A program made the translations under genes and the position numbers. Under the pieces are notes generated by a model. It did no database searches and was not told the DNA's origin. It saw only the letters and a list, made by a program, of their open reading frames with translations. DNA of 64,000 nt from Ligustrum vulgare (Eukaryota; Streptophyta; Magnoliopsida; Lamiales; Oleaceae), in the NCBI GenBank assembly GCA_963555705.1, contig OY743177.1, positions 56,068,096-56,132,095 on the forward strand. Direction: 5' to 3'. Positions 44,739 to 57,374 of this stretch are shown one piece after another (position 1 is the stretch's first letter; every line of letters begins with the position of its first letter).

Positions 44739-45581
44739 GCCCATGTTCTCTTTGCTATTTTGAGGTCGTTTTCTGTTTTTATTTTTGAAAACGGTAAAAA
44801 CGTGTTCTCTTTACCATTTTCGAAAACGCATTTTGGAAAAAAAAAAAAAAAAATTGTACACAAAACGCAAAACGCTCGTTTTGTGTGTATTTCGACAAAA
44901 AATGTCCAAAACGCGAAAAATGCGTTTTGGGACTTTTTTTTTTATTTTTTTTAAGAAATTATCTTAACTTAGAACTAAGTTTAATATAAAGTTTTTATTT
45001 TTTTATTTTTTTATTACTTTTTTTAGAATTATCCTAACTTGGAACTAAGCCTAAATAAATTTTTTTTTTAAGAATTATCCTAATTTGGAACTAAGTTTAA
45101 ATAAAGTTTTATTAAATTTAATATCAACATTACAAAAAAAAATTAAGTGAGAATTCTTGTTATTATATTTCAAAAAATGTACTGATAAATGGACTCTGGT
45201 GGTTTTGAAAGAATTTGCATTTTCTGAATTTTAATAGAAGTAGAGCTTTTTCAAATCTCGAACCTGACCAAACTGTGTTAATATAGACTCTTAATGCTCA
45301 CATTAGTGTGTTGCATGTAACCATGTTTTCAGTGTATTGTAAAAGGAAATTTGAGTTTGAATTAGTAGTATTCTGCAAGCAAATTAATTAAAAATAGTTT
45401 AAGTAGTATTCTGCAAAATTTCAAACAGAACGTGTTTTCCAGCTTTTCATTTTCAAAAACAGTTTTTAGAAATGACAAACCAAACGCGTTTTCAGCAAAT
45501 TTGAAAATAAAAATGAAAATAGAAAATACAAAATATTTTCGAAAATGAAAATACAAAATAAAATATAAACAGAATGCCACC
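44739..45581. mobile_element. Second PIF/Harbinger-like non-autonomous element
   Basis: Left end GCCCATGTTCTCTTTGC; right end, reverse complemented, GGTGGCATTCTGTTTATA; both continue into TATTTTG. Flanked by TTA (44736-44738, 45582-45584). The ends resemble those of the element at 30441 (TTCTCTTT core), and it too holds tandem repeats. No transposase. Confidence 0.55.
44950..45118. repeat. About 70 bp tandem repeat, three units
   Basis: Units share AGAATTATCCTAACTTGGAA, then CTAAGTTTAA and TAAAGTTTT with T-rich spacers. Inside the second Harbinger-like element. Confidence 0.7.
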
Positions 45582-45584
45582 TTA

Positions 45585-46017
45585 ATGCCTAGTTTTTTGA
45601 GTGAGAAAATTAGCGCTTTGGCCGTTAAGCGGAGGCTCGGTAGTTGATTTCCAACGGATCTTTCAGCGATTTTCTTGGAGTATATGTATATAGAACTCTT
45701 TGTTTCAACTGGTAAACTTTGCTAGTTCTCACTATATCCTTGGATGGAGTTTCAAAATTAATGGACAAGCAAAATCGCTAGATCTATCTTCATTGCCTTC
45801 AGTTCCCATATCCAGAAAAATTATTTCCCATTTATTTTAGTTTATTCTTTACCAGCGTAATATTAAAAAAAAATAAAAAAAATGACATTGAAGTTGGATT
45901 GAATGGATTGGAGCTCTGCTAAGTGGAAGGAAGGAAGAAGTCGTAAAGCGGCATTACGTTGAAGGATCTCGAAGGTTGAAGACACATTCCTTGCGCACTT
46001 CACAAGTCTTCGTTGTA
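45585..46017. other. Short interval between two transposons
   Basis: No element recognised. Some pieces are gene-like (45905-46010) but there is no sustained frame. Confidence 0.25.
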
Positions 46018-46996
46018 GGGGTGGACGTGGTTCGGTTTGATTCTGATTCTAGAAGAACTAAACCAAACCGTAAACCGATGGTTTTTTACTAATGGAACCA
46101 ATTGATTTTTTCAAAGATATGGAACCAAACCGGAACCAAACCGTTCGGTTCTGGTTTGGTCTGGTTTGGTTCTGAGACCATTACTTGAATTTTTAAATAA
46201 TAAATGTAAATTAAAACCTGTTTATATCCGCTTCTTCATTAGAATCCATCTACATCATTACTAAATAGAAAATGAAATTTTTAGTTAACAAAATAAAGAT
46301 TTAGAAAAAGTAACATGTTATTCTAAGTCAAAGAAGAAGAAACTAGTCTGAAGGAAGTTCGTCGACCTGTTGAAATTTAGAGAATCGAACATAAAAGCAG
46401 TTTAGACTTATAGTTACAGATTACGATGAAGTTCTGAATCCCATTCTACCGTGTGAGTTAGGGATGTAATTTGCAATTTGAGTTTGGGTTAACTCTTGAG
46501 AATTGATGAATTGAGTCGAGGTTTATATATACATAAATTTTAAAAAATAAACATCATTATCGTTGATGGTAACTAAGGAGTGCAATGATTGTTGTGTTAT
46601 AGGAGTGTAAGTAAAGCAGTTTGAATGCGTATTTATAATTGAAAAGAAGAAAAACGAATTATAATTATAATTTAGATTTATGATTTAAAATCTTTGTCTA
46701 ATATGAAATGAGATAAAATGTATGTTAAATAACATTTTTGTACATTTCACATTTATAATTTTAGATTTTAATTTTTTGGTGAGATGAATATCTACTAATT
46801 TGTAAGATATATATATATATATAGTTTGGTTCTTGGTTCTGGTTCTGGAAAGAGAATCGGAACCAGAACCAAAATCGAATGGTTCTTGATTTTAAGAACA
46901 AAACAATTATTTTTTTTTATGTAGAATCGAACCAAACCGCTTGGTTTGATTTGGTTCTGGTTTGGTCTGATCTGATTCGGTTATTTTGTCCACCCC
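46018..46996. mobile_element. TIR element with GGGGTGGAC ends (hAT-like or similar)
   Basis: Ends GGGGTGGAC and GTCCACCCC are perfect inverted repeats, flanked by TA on both sides. Sub-terminal regions are rich in GGTTTGGTTCTGG and its complement over about 170 bp at each end. No transposase. No clear 8 bp duplication, so superfamily is uncertain. Confidence 0.6.
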
Positions 46997-47023
46997 TATT
47001 TGGTTTCCTTTTGTTGTTTCAGC

Positions 47024-47096
47024 TTATTCTGATGCAGATATGCTGGTTTCAACAGTGGGCACTGGTGGAATTATGAAAAAACCATCAGAGAATAAT
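47024..47096 (+). CDS. Possible host-gene exon remnant
   Basis: An acceptor-like TTGTTGTTTCAG is followed by an open stretch reading AYSDADMLVSTVGTGGIMKK. It is short and unassigned. Confidence 0.2.
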
Positions 47097-47241
47097 CTTT
47101 CTTTCTTGTTTTAGAGCAAAATCCACGTGAATTTTAAAAGAACCTTTGCACATGAATAATCTTACCTCATTAGTAATTTTCCTTGGTAATTAATAGTTTG
47201 TTCACTAAGAATATGTGAGGTACACTAGCAGCTACCTTGTG

Positions 47242-48489
47242 TGATAAAGTATATTTTATACACTTATTTCTATTCTATAAGTAGGATTTTATATGTTTGT
47301 TTTAGAATATTTGCTATTTATTTTGTGTTATTTGTTTACATTTCAGAAATAATCTCAAAGTTGAGAAAACAAAGGAATTGAAGCTAAAATTGAGCAATTG
47401 GATATAAAAAGTATCAAAGTGAGCAAATTAAGAATTGATGCAGTCAATCAAATAGCTAATTTGAAGAAAAAATCGAATTTGGAAGAAATCAGAAGTTCAT
47501 GGGCTAAATTGCAACAATCAGAAGTTGGAAGACTTGCTGTGCAATTAAAAGATAGGGACCAACTTGTAACATTTAAAAGTCAGAAATTGCCTTAAACCGT
47601 AATATCGTGCGGTCGCACGGTCAAAAAAATCAGCGACTGAAGTTTACCTGCAGAGTCGTGCGATCACGCATATTTGAACCGTGCGGTCGCACGGTTATCC
47701 GACTGGGCCGCAGTTGGGCTTTTTGCGCGAAATTTAGCAGTTTTCTCCTCAATTAACCTAATTCTCGGGGAAATCTATAAATACTAGACCTAAAGCACGA
47801 AATTAAGGGTTCCCAATCTTCATAATTCATGCCAAAACGCTGTCGAATTGCGAGGGGATTCATAGGAGGCCAAATTCAAGATTGAAGATATAATTGCAAA
47901 GAGATGAATTGGGTTACATCTTTTCATATCTCTTGTTATTTATTCTCTATTATGTTTCTAGGCTAGGTTAATTGTGTTGGAATTGTGATGAAGTTTTGAT
48001 TTCTTGACTCCATATTTTAATCTATTATTTAATTTATGCAATTTATGATTTTGAGCAATTGAATTATGCTTTTTCTATCATGCAATTACTTGATCACTAG
48101 TTGTATGATTTTAGGTTGTGATTTCTTAAGTTCGAAAGATTAGGATTTCATTAGACTTGTTTTGATTGTCACAAAGTCCAATAGCGGATAGAAATATACC
48201 TCTATGCTTTGTGTTATCTGCTATAATATTCATAGTTCTTTTAATGCTTTCTTGCACATTCGTATTCAATATAGAAATATAGTTGGATCGTGTGTAGGAA
48301 TAGGGGTTATTGCTTATCCGAAAGGGAGTTTTAACAACATTAGGAATATGAATTTTCAAAACCCGTGAATTGTATTTAAATAATTTGGTTAAGATATGGA
48401 TGATAGAGTCAAAATGGATTCATAATTCTAACGCATTTATTTTCATTCGTTTAAAATCAAATTTGTCAATTTTTTAGTTTAATCGTTAT
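47242..48489 (+). repeat. 5' LTR of element 3, upstream part
   Basis: Starts TGATAAAGTATATTTTATAC, clearly related to the element 1/2 LTR start. TATA box TATAAATA at 47776-47783. The LTR resumes at 62058 and ends at 62218 in GTTGTCTA (CA expected; one transition). Confidence 0.85.
47609..47690. promoter_or_regulatory. Palindrome set with a different core in element 3 U3
   Basis: GCGGTCGC at 47609, GCGATCAC at 47660 and GCGGTCGC at 47683 (spacings 51 and 23), in the longer palindrome frame GTGCGGTCGCAC. The last ends 86 bp before the TATA box. The first member of a quartet would fall near 47587, where no palindrome remains. Confidence 0.55.
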
Positions 48490-48860
48490 TGTTGAATTCG
48501 GGCCCAAAGAAAGGTGCAGTGATCCACCAGCGAAGGCCCAATAGTGGCCCAATGGACCTTGACCCACAGCTAAGGCCTATAATATCACCTTGGGATGAAT
48601 GCCGAGGTGGTATGTCAAGCAAACCTCTTTAGCCGACCTGGTTAACGCCCAGCCGATGTGCTTTATACTCAGTCGGGGCGCTTTATGGCGTTGACCAGAA
48701 GAGAGAGATGGAGTCAATGATGGGACACTGCCTTTACCCAGACGTGACAGGCGCCCATCCTCTACGAAATGTAGCAATGATTACGGTTGAAAAGCAAGAT
48801 TGTCACATCCATAAGCTAGGGTGATGACAAGTGTAAAGTATGCCACGTGTTGCAATCCGA
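48490..48860 (+). repeat. 5' LTR of the Tat element, 3' part deleted
   Basis: TGTTGAATTCGGGCCC; matches the first ~370 bp of the 671 bp 3' LTR. Homology ends after GCAATCCGA. TATA box, R, U5 and PBS are missing. Confidence 0.88.
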
Positions 48861-49130
48861 AAAAGGTAGGAGCTTTGAAAGATAAGCTGGTTGGCCTTGA
48901 AAAAGGTAGGAGCTTTGAAAGATAAGCTGGTTGGCCTTGAAAAAGGTAGGAGCTTTGAGAGATAAGCTGGATAACCTTGAAAAAGGTAAAGAACTTTGAA
49001 ACATAAGTCTAAACACCCTTGAAAAAGGTAAAGAACTTTGAAACATAAATCTAAACACCCTTGAAAAAGGTAAAGAACTTTGAAACATAAGTTTAACAAC
49101 CTTGAAAAAGGCTTGAAACAGCGAGACAAA
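48861..49130. repeat. Leader minisatellite, 40-42 bp units
   Basis: Three units starting AAAAAGGTAGGAGCTTTGAA, three starting AAAAAGGTAAAGAACTTTGA, and one diverged unit, each ending CCTTG. Antisense ORFs across it are repeat artefacts. Confidence 0.9.
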
Positions 49131-49180
49131 GGTCTATCTATCCTTGAAAAGCAATCTAAGACCAGAAACTCTTCTGAAAC

Positions 49181-50902
49181 ATGAATGAAATTGACGGTGA
49201 TGTTAACCCCCGTAGGGGAAGAAGTGGCCGACACAGCGAGGACGAAGTTCCTCAAGAAATCCATGAAAACGCCAACGAGGAAGTGGCACAACCTAATCCA
49301 CCTCGCCGGCACCGAAATCGCCGCATGATGCGAGACATGATGCGTATGGCGGCCCAAATGCTGGAGATGCAGAGGCGGCAAATAGAACAGACTGCTGCAA
49401 TGAATGCCTTTATGGCCAGAGGGTATGCTGTGAACGAACCCGTGATGCCTCAGCAATACTCACAGCCACATTATTCACCATCCGAGGCGGCCACTGTATC
49501 TTATTATTATCAGGACCCGCAGGCATACGCCGAAGTGGAATCCGAGCCCTTCTACGAGAGAGACCCAGAGCATGAAACACATGGGGAACAAAACCCACTC
49601 CCAGCTAGACGCAGGGAGGCTTCTCCCGCAAAATCCGGCAGTGTTTTTAGCCGAATAGGGGGTTATTCAGGGGACAACGACGGGGACAAACGGACCCAGG
49701 TCGGCATAATGCAGCAGAGCCTAGAAATAGGCGCGAGCGACGCGCTAAAGAAGCCTTTTCGCAGGATCAAATGTACAGGGACCAACAAGGTATGGGGGGA
49801 GAAAGGATGGCATCAGTAAATGAGCCTAGGAATAGGCAAGAAAGAAGAGCCGAAGCAGTTCGGACTAATCCTCGTAATGAATTACAGAGCCATGAAAGGC
49901 CAAACTACGGCCGCGTTCCACCACCACAAAGGCAGGAGCACGCTCCGCCGCCCTATGGCCAATACCGTGACCCGGAGTATTCCGGTCACGACGAGAACAG
50001 CGAGCTGCCGTCATACGAGTTGGATGACGAAGAGGAAGTAAGTCCCTTCACAGAGGGCCTCCGTAGATGCCCGGTCCCCCATGACTTTGAGATGCCAGAA
50101 ATAGCAAAATACTCTGGCCGAGGTGACCCTGATGATCACCTGTTAAATTACCGCGCCAGCATGAAAATAGCCGGGGCGACCCCGGACCCTTGAGGGGAGT
50201 GCCATACGATGGTATAAAAAACTCCCTCCGGGCAGCATCCACAGTTGGAGGGATATGAAAACTGCTTTTAAGAATGGTTTTGTTTCTTCGAGGCCTGGCC
50301 AACTCCCCCTCCAACGCCTTCAGGATCTGAGACAAGGAAGGGACGAATCTCTGAAAAGTTACCTAGCTAGATTTACGGAAGAAATGCATATCTGCGAAAA
50401 TATCACAGAAGCGGAGATGTTTTCCGCCTTAAAAGGAGGGCTAGATATGACCAGCATGTTTTGTAGGGATGTCCGGAGCAGGAAACCAAGGGATTACAAT
50501 ACCCTGGTAGACCTGATGAAGGAAGAGATTGTATCGAAGGAAATGGCTAGGGCCAGAGATAATCACCCCCAAGGGAGATACAACCTTGGATACTCCAATG
50601 AAACGGACCTCAAAAAGGGTGGAAACAAGGATAGGGTCGGCAGTAACCGAGGTGGTGCGCCTCGTCCATTCCCGGGGACAGGATCTAGCTTTGCAGCAGA
50701 AATCACGGAAGCTATCCCTCACTTGCACTCTAACACCCCTTCTCAAAATCCTCCCACGGCACAAGGGAGAGTGGAAAGCAGCCGAAGTGGGAAACAGCCC
50801 ATGATTGGGGCTTACTGCTCCTACCACAGATATTACGGTCATGCAACAAAGGATTGTAGGGAAATCCATATGTTAGCTGAACAAAAGGCGCAGGGGAGGT
50901 GA
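49181..50902 (+). pseudogene. gag: Tat gag, at least two frameshifts
   Basis: Frame pieces 49181-49819, 49771-50193 and 50255-50902. Starts MNEIDGDVNPRRGRSG with a basic Arg/Met-rich region. The first shift falls near 49690 (the second frame is already coherent there) and the second near 50190, just before the gag-domain motif WYKKLPPGSIHSWRDM. The gag domain continues to about 50530. Knuckle-like CSYHRYYGHATKDC at about 50817-50858. The 5' leader minisatellite ends about 50 bp before the ATG. Confidence 0.85.
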
Positions 50903-51077
50903 CTTCCCCCCCGACACAGGGAGAACTCAAAAATCTGGTGGCCAGAAGTTCAACCGAGCTGATAGGAGAGCCCCGTGGAAGAATTCAACCAAAGAAAGGA
51001 TTGACAATCGTCAAAGAGACAGGAATAAGGGTCAAGATACCGCATCGGCACAAGCTAAAGATACACGAGAACCACCT

Positions 51078-53356
51078 ATGCCTGTGGCCGACCTCCCCGT
51101 TCGTGAAATCGACACAATACTTGGAGGCCCCCACCCAAGTGGGAGCACAAACAACTCCCAAAAGAGGTATATAAGAGAGGCCAAGCAGCCCGCCAACGTG
51201 AACTATCATATCCATTCCCATCCTGTTGGGATTCCTCGAACGAAACCTATCACATTCACACAAGATGATGCCGTTGGAGTGCACTTCCCACACAACGACG
51301 CATTGGTTATCAGAGTGGTGGTGGCTCGGAATGGGCTATCATGAATGATGGTGGATGATGGTGCCTCGGTAAATGTGATATACGGGGTAACTTTTGATAA
51401 GATGGGGATCAACACCCCACTCATTCCAGTCCCTGATCCAATATACGATTTCACGGGGGACAGCATAACCCCCAGAGGATCTATAACACTTATGACTGAA
51501 GTAGGGCAATCACCGACCCTCTCCAAAATTCCTATGGAATTTTTGGTAGTTGACAAAATCTCCTCCTACCATGGTTCAATTGGAAGGCCTGGCCTTATTG
51601 ACTTGGGGGCTGTAACGCATACCAAATACATTTGCATGAAGTTCCCCACGGAGCATGGCGTTGCAACCGTAAGGGGAAGCCAAACAGAATCCCGGGCTTG
51701 TTACACAAATGCGATCCGGAAGTTTCAGGATCGAAGCCTGAACATGATCAGTGATGTAGCTATGGCCGAGGCTGCCCCAGACCCTGAAAGAATGGGTGAA
51801 GGGCCATCTGAAGATAAGGATGTCACGATGACCCTAGAAGAGGATTTAGCTGATCTAGACCCCAGGATGGCAGGTGACAATTGCCCCACCCCGGCCGAAA
51901 AGTTGGAATGCTTCGGCGTAGACCCACTTGATCAAATCAAAGAATTACAGATCGGACTGGACTCGCCAACAGAATGCAAGAGTCAATTGAAGGACTTCCT
52001 ACTTCAAAACCTCGATGTATTCGCATGGAAACATGGAGACATGATTGGGATTGATCCTAAGGAGGCATGTCACAGGCTCCAGCTGGATCCCCGAAGTCCT
52101 GGGCACAGGCAAAAGAGAAGGCCCATGAGTTCGAATAAGTATGAGGCCTTGAAAGACGAGGTCGCAAAGCTATTGAAGAATGGCCTCATAAGAGAGTCCC
52201 GATATCCGAAGTTGGTATCAAATCCTGTTTTAGTACCAAAACACAATGGGAAATTGAGGGTATGCATTGATTTTTCCAACTTGAACCAGGCATGTCCCAA
52301 AGACAGCTTTCCATTGCCCCGGATCGATCAGCTGGTTGATTCCACAGCAGGACACGAGTTGCTAAGCTTCATGGATGCATATTCCGGGTACAATCAAATC
52401 CCCATGTTCGAATCGGATGAAGAGCATACTTCATTTATCACAGATAGGGGACTCTATTGCTACCGAGCTATGCCATTTGGCTTGAAGAATGCGGGAGCTA
52501 CCTATCAGAGGCTGGTAAACCGCATGTTCTCGAAACAATTGGGGAACACTATGGAGGTATACGTTGATGACATGCTAGTCAAAAGCATGGTCGCTATGGA
52601 TCATATCCACCATTTGTCAGAAGCATTTGATGTTTTGAGAAAATATAGGATGAAACTCAACCCAGCGAAGTGCGCTTTCGGGGTAGCATCTGCGAAATTC
52701 CTCGGACTCATGGTGAATAAGAGGGGAATCGAAGCCAATCCGGACAAAATTAATGCTTTGCTAAACATGCAGTCGCCTCGAAACCCAAAAGAAGTGCAAA
52801 GCTTAACGGAGAGAATTGCGGCCTTGAACCGGTTCGTATCAAAATCCACGGACAAATGCTTGCCATTTTTCAAGGTCCTGAAGGGAGGAAAGCGATTTCA
52901 ATGGACACCAGAATGCGAGCAGGCGTTTGTCGACCTGAAAGCTTCTTTAGGCCGTCCCCCATTGCTATCAAAACCAAAATCTGGCGAGACTCTCTACCTA
53001 TATTTGGCTGTATCCAAAGAGGCTGTTAGCTCAGTGTTAATCCGAGAGGAGAATGGGAACCAGTTGCCAGTATATTATGTAAGCAAAGCCATGCTGGACA
53101 CCGAGACGCGCTACCCAGATATGGAAAAACTTGCTCTCTCGTTGATCACAGCTTCTCGTAAGCTTCGTCCCTACTTTCAGTCACACTCCATACAAGTGCT
53201 CACCAATTTTCCCATGAGGCAAGTGTTGCAAAAACCAGACGTTTCTGGGAGGTTACTGAAATGGGCGATAGAAATCAGCCAGTTTGACCTGCATTATGCG
53301 CCTCGGACCGCCGTAAAGGGTCAGGCGTTGGCAGACTTCGTAGTTGAATTCACCCA
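51078..53356 (+). pseudogene. pol: Tat pol, first part: protease, RT, RNase H
   Basis: The protease motif VDDGASVNVIY follows an in-frame TGA (51342-51344) where related proteins have no stop. RT spans about 52080-52600 with LRVCIDFSNLNQACPKDSFP, FMDAYSGYNQ and the catalytic YVDDML at about 52559. The first RNase H continues to about 53330 (LYLYLAVSKEAVSSVLIREE, YYVSKA). The frame is then broken at 53357 by a solo LTR, so ORF predictions reading past it are artefacts. Confidence 0.93.
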
Positions 53357-54856
53357 TGATAAATGTACTTTATTCACTTATTTGTATGTCTAAATTAGGA
53401 TTAATTATTGTCATTTGGGAATATTTGCTATTTAATTTATGTTTATTTGTTTACCTTTCAGAAAATGTCCCAATTGAAGAAGAATGAAGCAATTAATGGA
53501 AAAATGACACGATTGGATGTTAATTGGAGCTAAATTGGACAAGTGAGGAGTTTGTAACAACAGTCGGGAAACATGCTTGGTGCCAAAGTGACTAAATCAG
53601 AGGTTGGAGGACCTAATTGAATGAATTAAGAGCTTGAATGGTCAAACCGAGAAGAAGATAAAGTTTGAGGACTAAATTGCAACAATTGAAAGTTGAGGAC
53701 TGAAGGTGCAATTAAAAGTCAGGGACTAACTTGCACAGCCGGAAGAATGATGAAGTCGCGATCGCTGGTCACACACCAAGCGATCGCGAGAAGACTCAAA
53801 ATTGTAACCCGAGAGTTTTAATGAAGTCCACGCGATCGCTAGGGTTGATACCACGCGATCGCGTGAGTATCCGCTGGGCCAACTGTGGGCTTTTTCTCGC
53901 GATTTTTATCAGACTTTTCTCTTCTTGACCTAGGTTTTCTCCAAAAGATATATATACAACATAAGAGACACGAAAATCAGACCTTTGCCTCTGCATAGAA
54001 CGAGCCACAATAGCGAATTCAACATCAAATTCTTGGAGAATCAAGCATTGCAAAGGCGCGTGAATTGGAAACAGTTGAAGAATTGATAATTGGTGCAATC
54101 TTTCCATTCTTTATATTGTTTTTCAATGAACGTTTATTTTTACTGTTTTTGTTATTTCATGATGATGTGTAACTAATTTTAACGTTGGGATGAACGATGT
54201 AGCCTAGTTAATTATTTTAATGCCATATTCCTTGTTTTAACGCTTTAATGCATGTGTTGATTTATTATTGCGTTTAATGCGTGAATGAACTGGCCACTTA
54301 TTCATGATTTCATGTGTTATTTCCATAATCCGAGAGGTGAGTTAATAACATAGATCTAGGTAATAAATCCGGTAATTGAACGAGAGATAGAGATATACTC
54401 TTGTAATTATTGCGGTCGTGTGTGAATTCTTGTGTGTAATGCATCTAGTTAAGGAATATTCGGACCCGCTGTAGAGATACAAGGTTGACTTATTTAGGTA
54501 GGATTGATTTAAACTCTAGAGAGGAATCTCAATTTAAATTAGTGAATTCGACCGAACACACAAATAGGAAATAAAACTGGAATTGGAATTGATTTAATTA
54601 GCTAGGTGAAATCGTGAATCCCAACCACTTACAATCATTTTTTAAAAACAAAACAATTTCACAATTTAATTATTTAATTCATCTTCTTAGTTTTAATTTA
54701 AAACCACAAATTCTATTTCGTCTGTTCAAATAAAATTAGAACTAAAACATTTCGGTACTTAGTAAACAGTCCTCGTGGGAACGATAATCCGGACTCTAAG
54801 GTCCACTTTATTACTTGATTGCGATATCGTACACTTGCGATCTCAAAAGCACAACA
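53357..54856 (+). mobile_element. Solo LTR E of the element 1/2 family inside Tat pol
   Basis: 1500 bp, TGATAAATG...GCACAACA, flanked by the 5 bp duplication ACCCA (53352-53356, 54857-54861). Removing the insert and one ACCCA restores the pol frame. It is more diverged from A-D than those are from each other. GCGATCGC quartet at 53758, 53780, 53832 and 53855 (22, 52, 23); TATA box 53949, 87 bp on. Confidence 0.95.
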
Positions 54857-54861
54857 ACCCA

Positions 54862-56632
54862 TCCACCTGAGGTCGAAATGGTAGATAACACCGAGGACAG
54901 CGAACATGATGGACAGGGGTGGAAATTGTTCGTTGACGGGTCCTCGGCTGATGGACGATCCGGCGCAGGAATATTGTTAGTAAGCCCAGAAGGGTTTAAA
55001 TTACACAGTGCAATCCGCTTTGGATTCAAAGCCTCCAAAAATGTTGCTGAATACGAGGCGTTATTAGCTGGGCTAAGACTTGCAAAAGCGTTGAAGATTA
55101 AGTCCATGGTGGCGAACAGCGATTCGCAGCTTGTTGTGAGCCAATTCAATGGGCAATTTTCTACCAAAGAACCTTCTATGGTCGCTTACTTGAAGAAGGT
55201 AAAAGATTTAGCTATGCACTTCAGAAAAATGGAGTTACAGCACATCCCCAGAACAGAAAATTCCAACGCTGATGCTTTGGCCAAACTAGCAAGCAGCAGC
55301 GATTCGGAGCTCCACAATCTGATCCCTGTAGAGCACATGATGACCTCTTCCATTGAGCCGGGACCGGAGATCCTGGCGATTGAAGAAGAGGGATCCTGGA
55401 TGAACCCCCTAATCGCCTATTTAAAGCATCAGACAGCTCCGAACGAGCCCGTAGCAGCTCGAAAATTGCAGAAATACTCTGCGAACTTCGTGCTCTTGGA
55501 CGACTTACTTTATAAGCGGAGTTATACCTCTCCTTTGCTGAGATGTGTGGGGCTAGAGGAAGGGCAGTATGTGATGAGAGAAATCCATGAGGGCATTTGC
55601 GGCAACCATGCCGGGGCTTTATCGCTAGCTCGGAAAGCCCTCAAACAGGGATATTTTTGGCCTACAATGCGAAAGGATTCCCATGACTTTGTGCGGAAAT
55701 GTGATAAATGCCAAAGACACGGGACCATACCACATCAGCTGCATCACGAGTTAACTGTGGTGACTAGCCCTTGGCCCTTTGCAAAGTGGGGGGTTGACAT
55801 TATTGGTCCTATGCCCAGAGGAGCTGGTAACAATTGCTTTGCGATAGTAGCAATTGACTACTTCACCAAGTGGGTCGAAGCGGAACCTTTGATGAAGATC
55901 ACCGAGGCCAACACCACTAAGTTCATTTGGAAAAATATCATATGCCGGTTCGGAATACCACATTCGCTGGTTAGTGACAATGCAAAATAGTTCAAAAACA
56001 GAAGTGTGGATGAGTCGTGTGACGATTTGGGAATCAGGAAGCTGTTCTCATCTCCAGATCACCCACAGGCCAACGGGCAGGTCGAAGCGGTGAACAAGAC
56101 CATAAAAAATACCCTGAAAAGGAAGTTGGAATTCAGAAAGGGCGCATGGGTAGACGAGCTACCACAAGTGTTATGGGCGCTTCGAACCACCTCGCACACC
56201 GCTACTGGTGAAACACCCTTCTCCCTGGCTTACGGAGCCGAGGCGGTATGCCCCGTCGAAATCGAAATCCCTTCGCTTCGTCAAATTCATTATGACGAAG
56301 TTAGGAACGAGGAAGCGCAAATGGCCGGTTTAGACTTCCTCATGGAAAAGCGGAATGATTCCCAAGAGGTAATGGCCAAATACCAGAAAAAGATGGCTCG
56401 ATACTACAACAAAAGGGTGAAGAGCCGACGCTTTAATGTTGGGGACTTGGTCCTCAAAAAGGTTCTTCCTTCAACACAGGAGCCAGGAGTAGGGACTCTG
56501 GGTCCTAATTGGGAAGGCCCTTACAAGGTCGTTGCCAAGGTGGTACCCGGAACATACATAATTGAGGACTTGTCTGGAGTACCTCTATGTAATCCTTGGA
56601 ACACGGACCACCTTCGCCGTTATTTTCAATAA
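54862..56632 (+). pseudogene. pol: Tat pol, second part: archaeal-type RNase H and integrase
   Basis: Archaeal-type RNase H at about 54910-55290 (LFVDGSSADGRSGAGILLVS, NVAEYEALLAGL). Integrase zinc-binding region at about 55580-55735 (HEGICGNHAG, then CDKCQRHG); catalytic core with WGVDIIGP, SDNAK and HPQANGQVEAVNKTIKN carrying the D, D and E. An in-frame TAG at 55988-55990 lies two codons past SDN (a CAG to TAG change would explain it). Frame continues to 56632 with a C-terminal DNA-binding-like region (FNVGDLVLKKV). Confidence 0.93.
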
Positions 56633-57374
56633 AACTGAATTCCTCTATGATTGCAACATTATCATATTATTTCAAAAAAATCGTGGGCGAGCTGCGGTAA
56701 AAGTTACGCCAATCTCTATTAGACAACCATAATGGATAAACGCACATTCTAAAATTATTTTGGTCATGACGCCATACGTCCACACTATGCATAAAAATTG
56801 TTAAGGACAAGGGACTCTCATAAGGCTAAACTACGATCACCACGTAAGGATTGAGAGTTTTAATACAATAAATGCTTCGAACCACTCAAATCTAAGGTGC
56901 TGCACTCATTCACCGTCATTCACCGCGGAATATGTATGGAATCATTCAAATATAACCAAATGTTGTCCCATAAACCAAAATCCTTGGTGCGTTAAGTTAG
57001 TTCATACATCCGGACAAAGCGTTTGCAAGATATATATATATATATACTAAGTGCTGTGTGCATAAGCGTAAAAGACAAACGTAAAAAAATCTTATGTTAT
57101 TTTGGTCGCAAATACCACACGCCTCCGCCAGGCAGGATCTTTGTTAAAAACAAGGGACTCCGGTGAATTTACACTGCGACATTAACAGAGGTTCATACAA
57201 AGTTGTAAATGTAGATGTCACATAGTTTTAAGATGAAATCGCTCAAAGGTTGGTCAAGATCAGATCTAATTAGCAAACGTAAGTACATCAACTGTGTCGA
57301 ATCTGGGGGTATAGCGAATGATTAAACTTGAATAGAATTATTGCTGCGAAGTGATGACAAATTCGATCCGCTCA
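56633..57374 (+). other. Non-coding region after Tat pol
   Basis: No ORF. GGGACTC-type motifs recur (about 56810 and 57146). A short TA run at about 57032. It leads into the internal PPT-like site. Confidence 0.5.

Noticed and set aside
48803..49456. 217-residue antisense ORF with repeated FQSSLPFSR-type units
   Set aside because: Reverse frame of the leader minisatellite and gag.
52070..52300. Antisense ORFs across RT and integrase
   Set aside because: Shadows of the strongly conserved sense pol frame.
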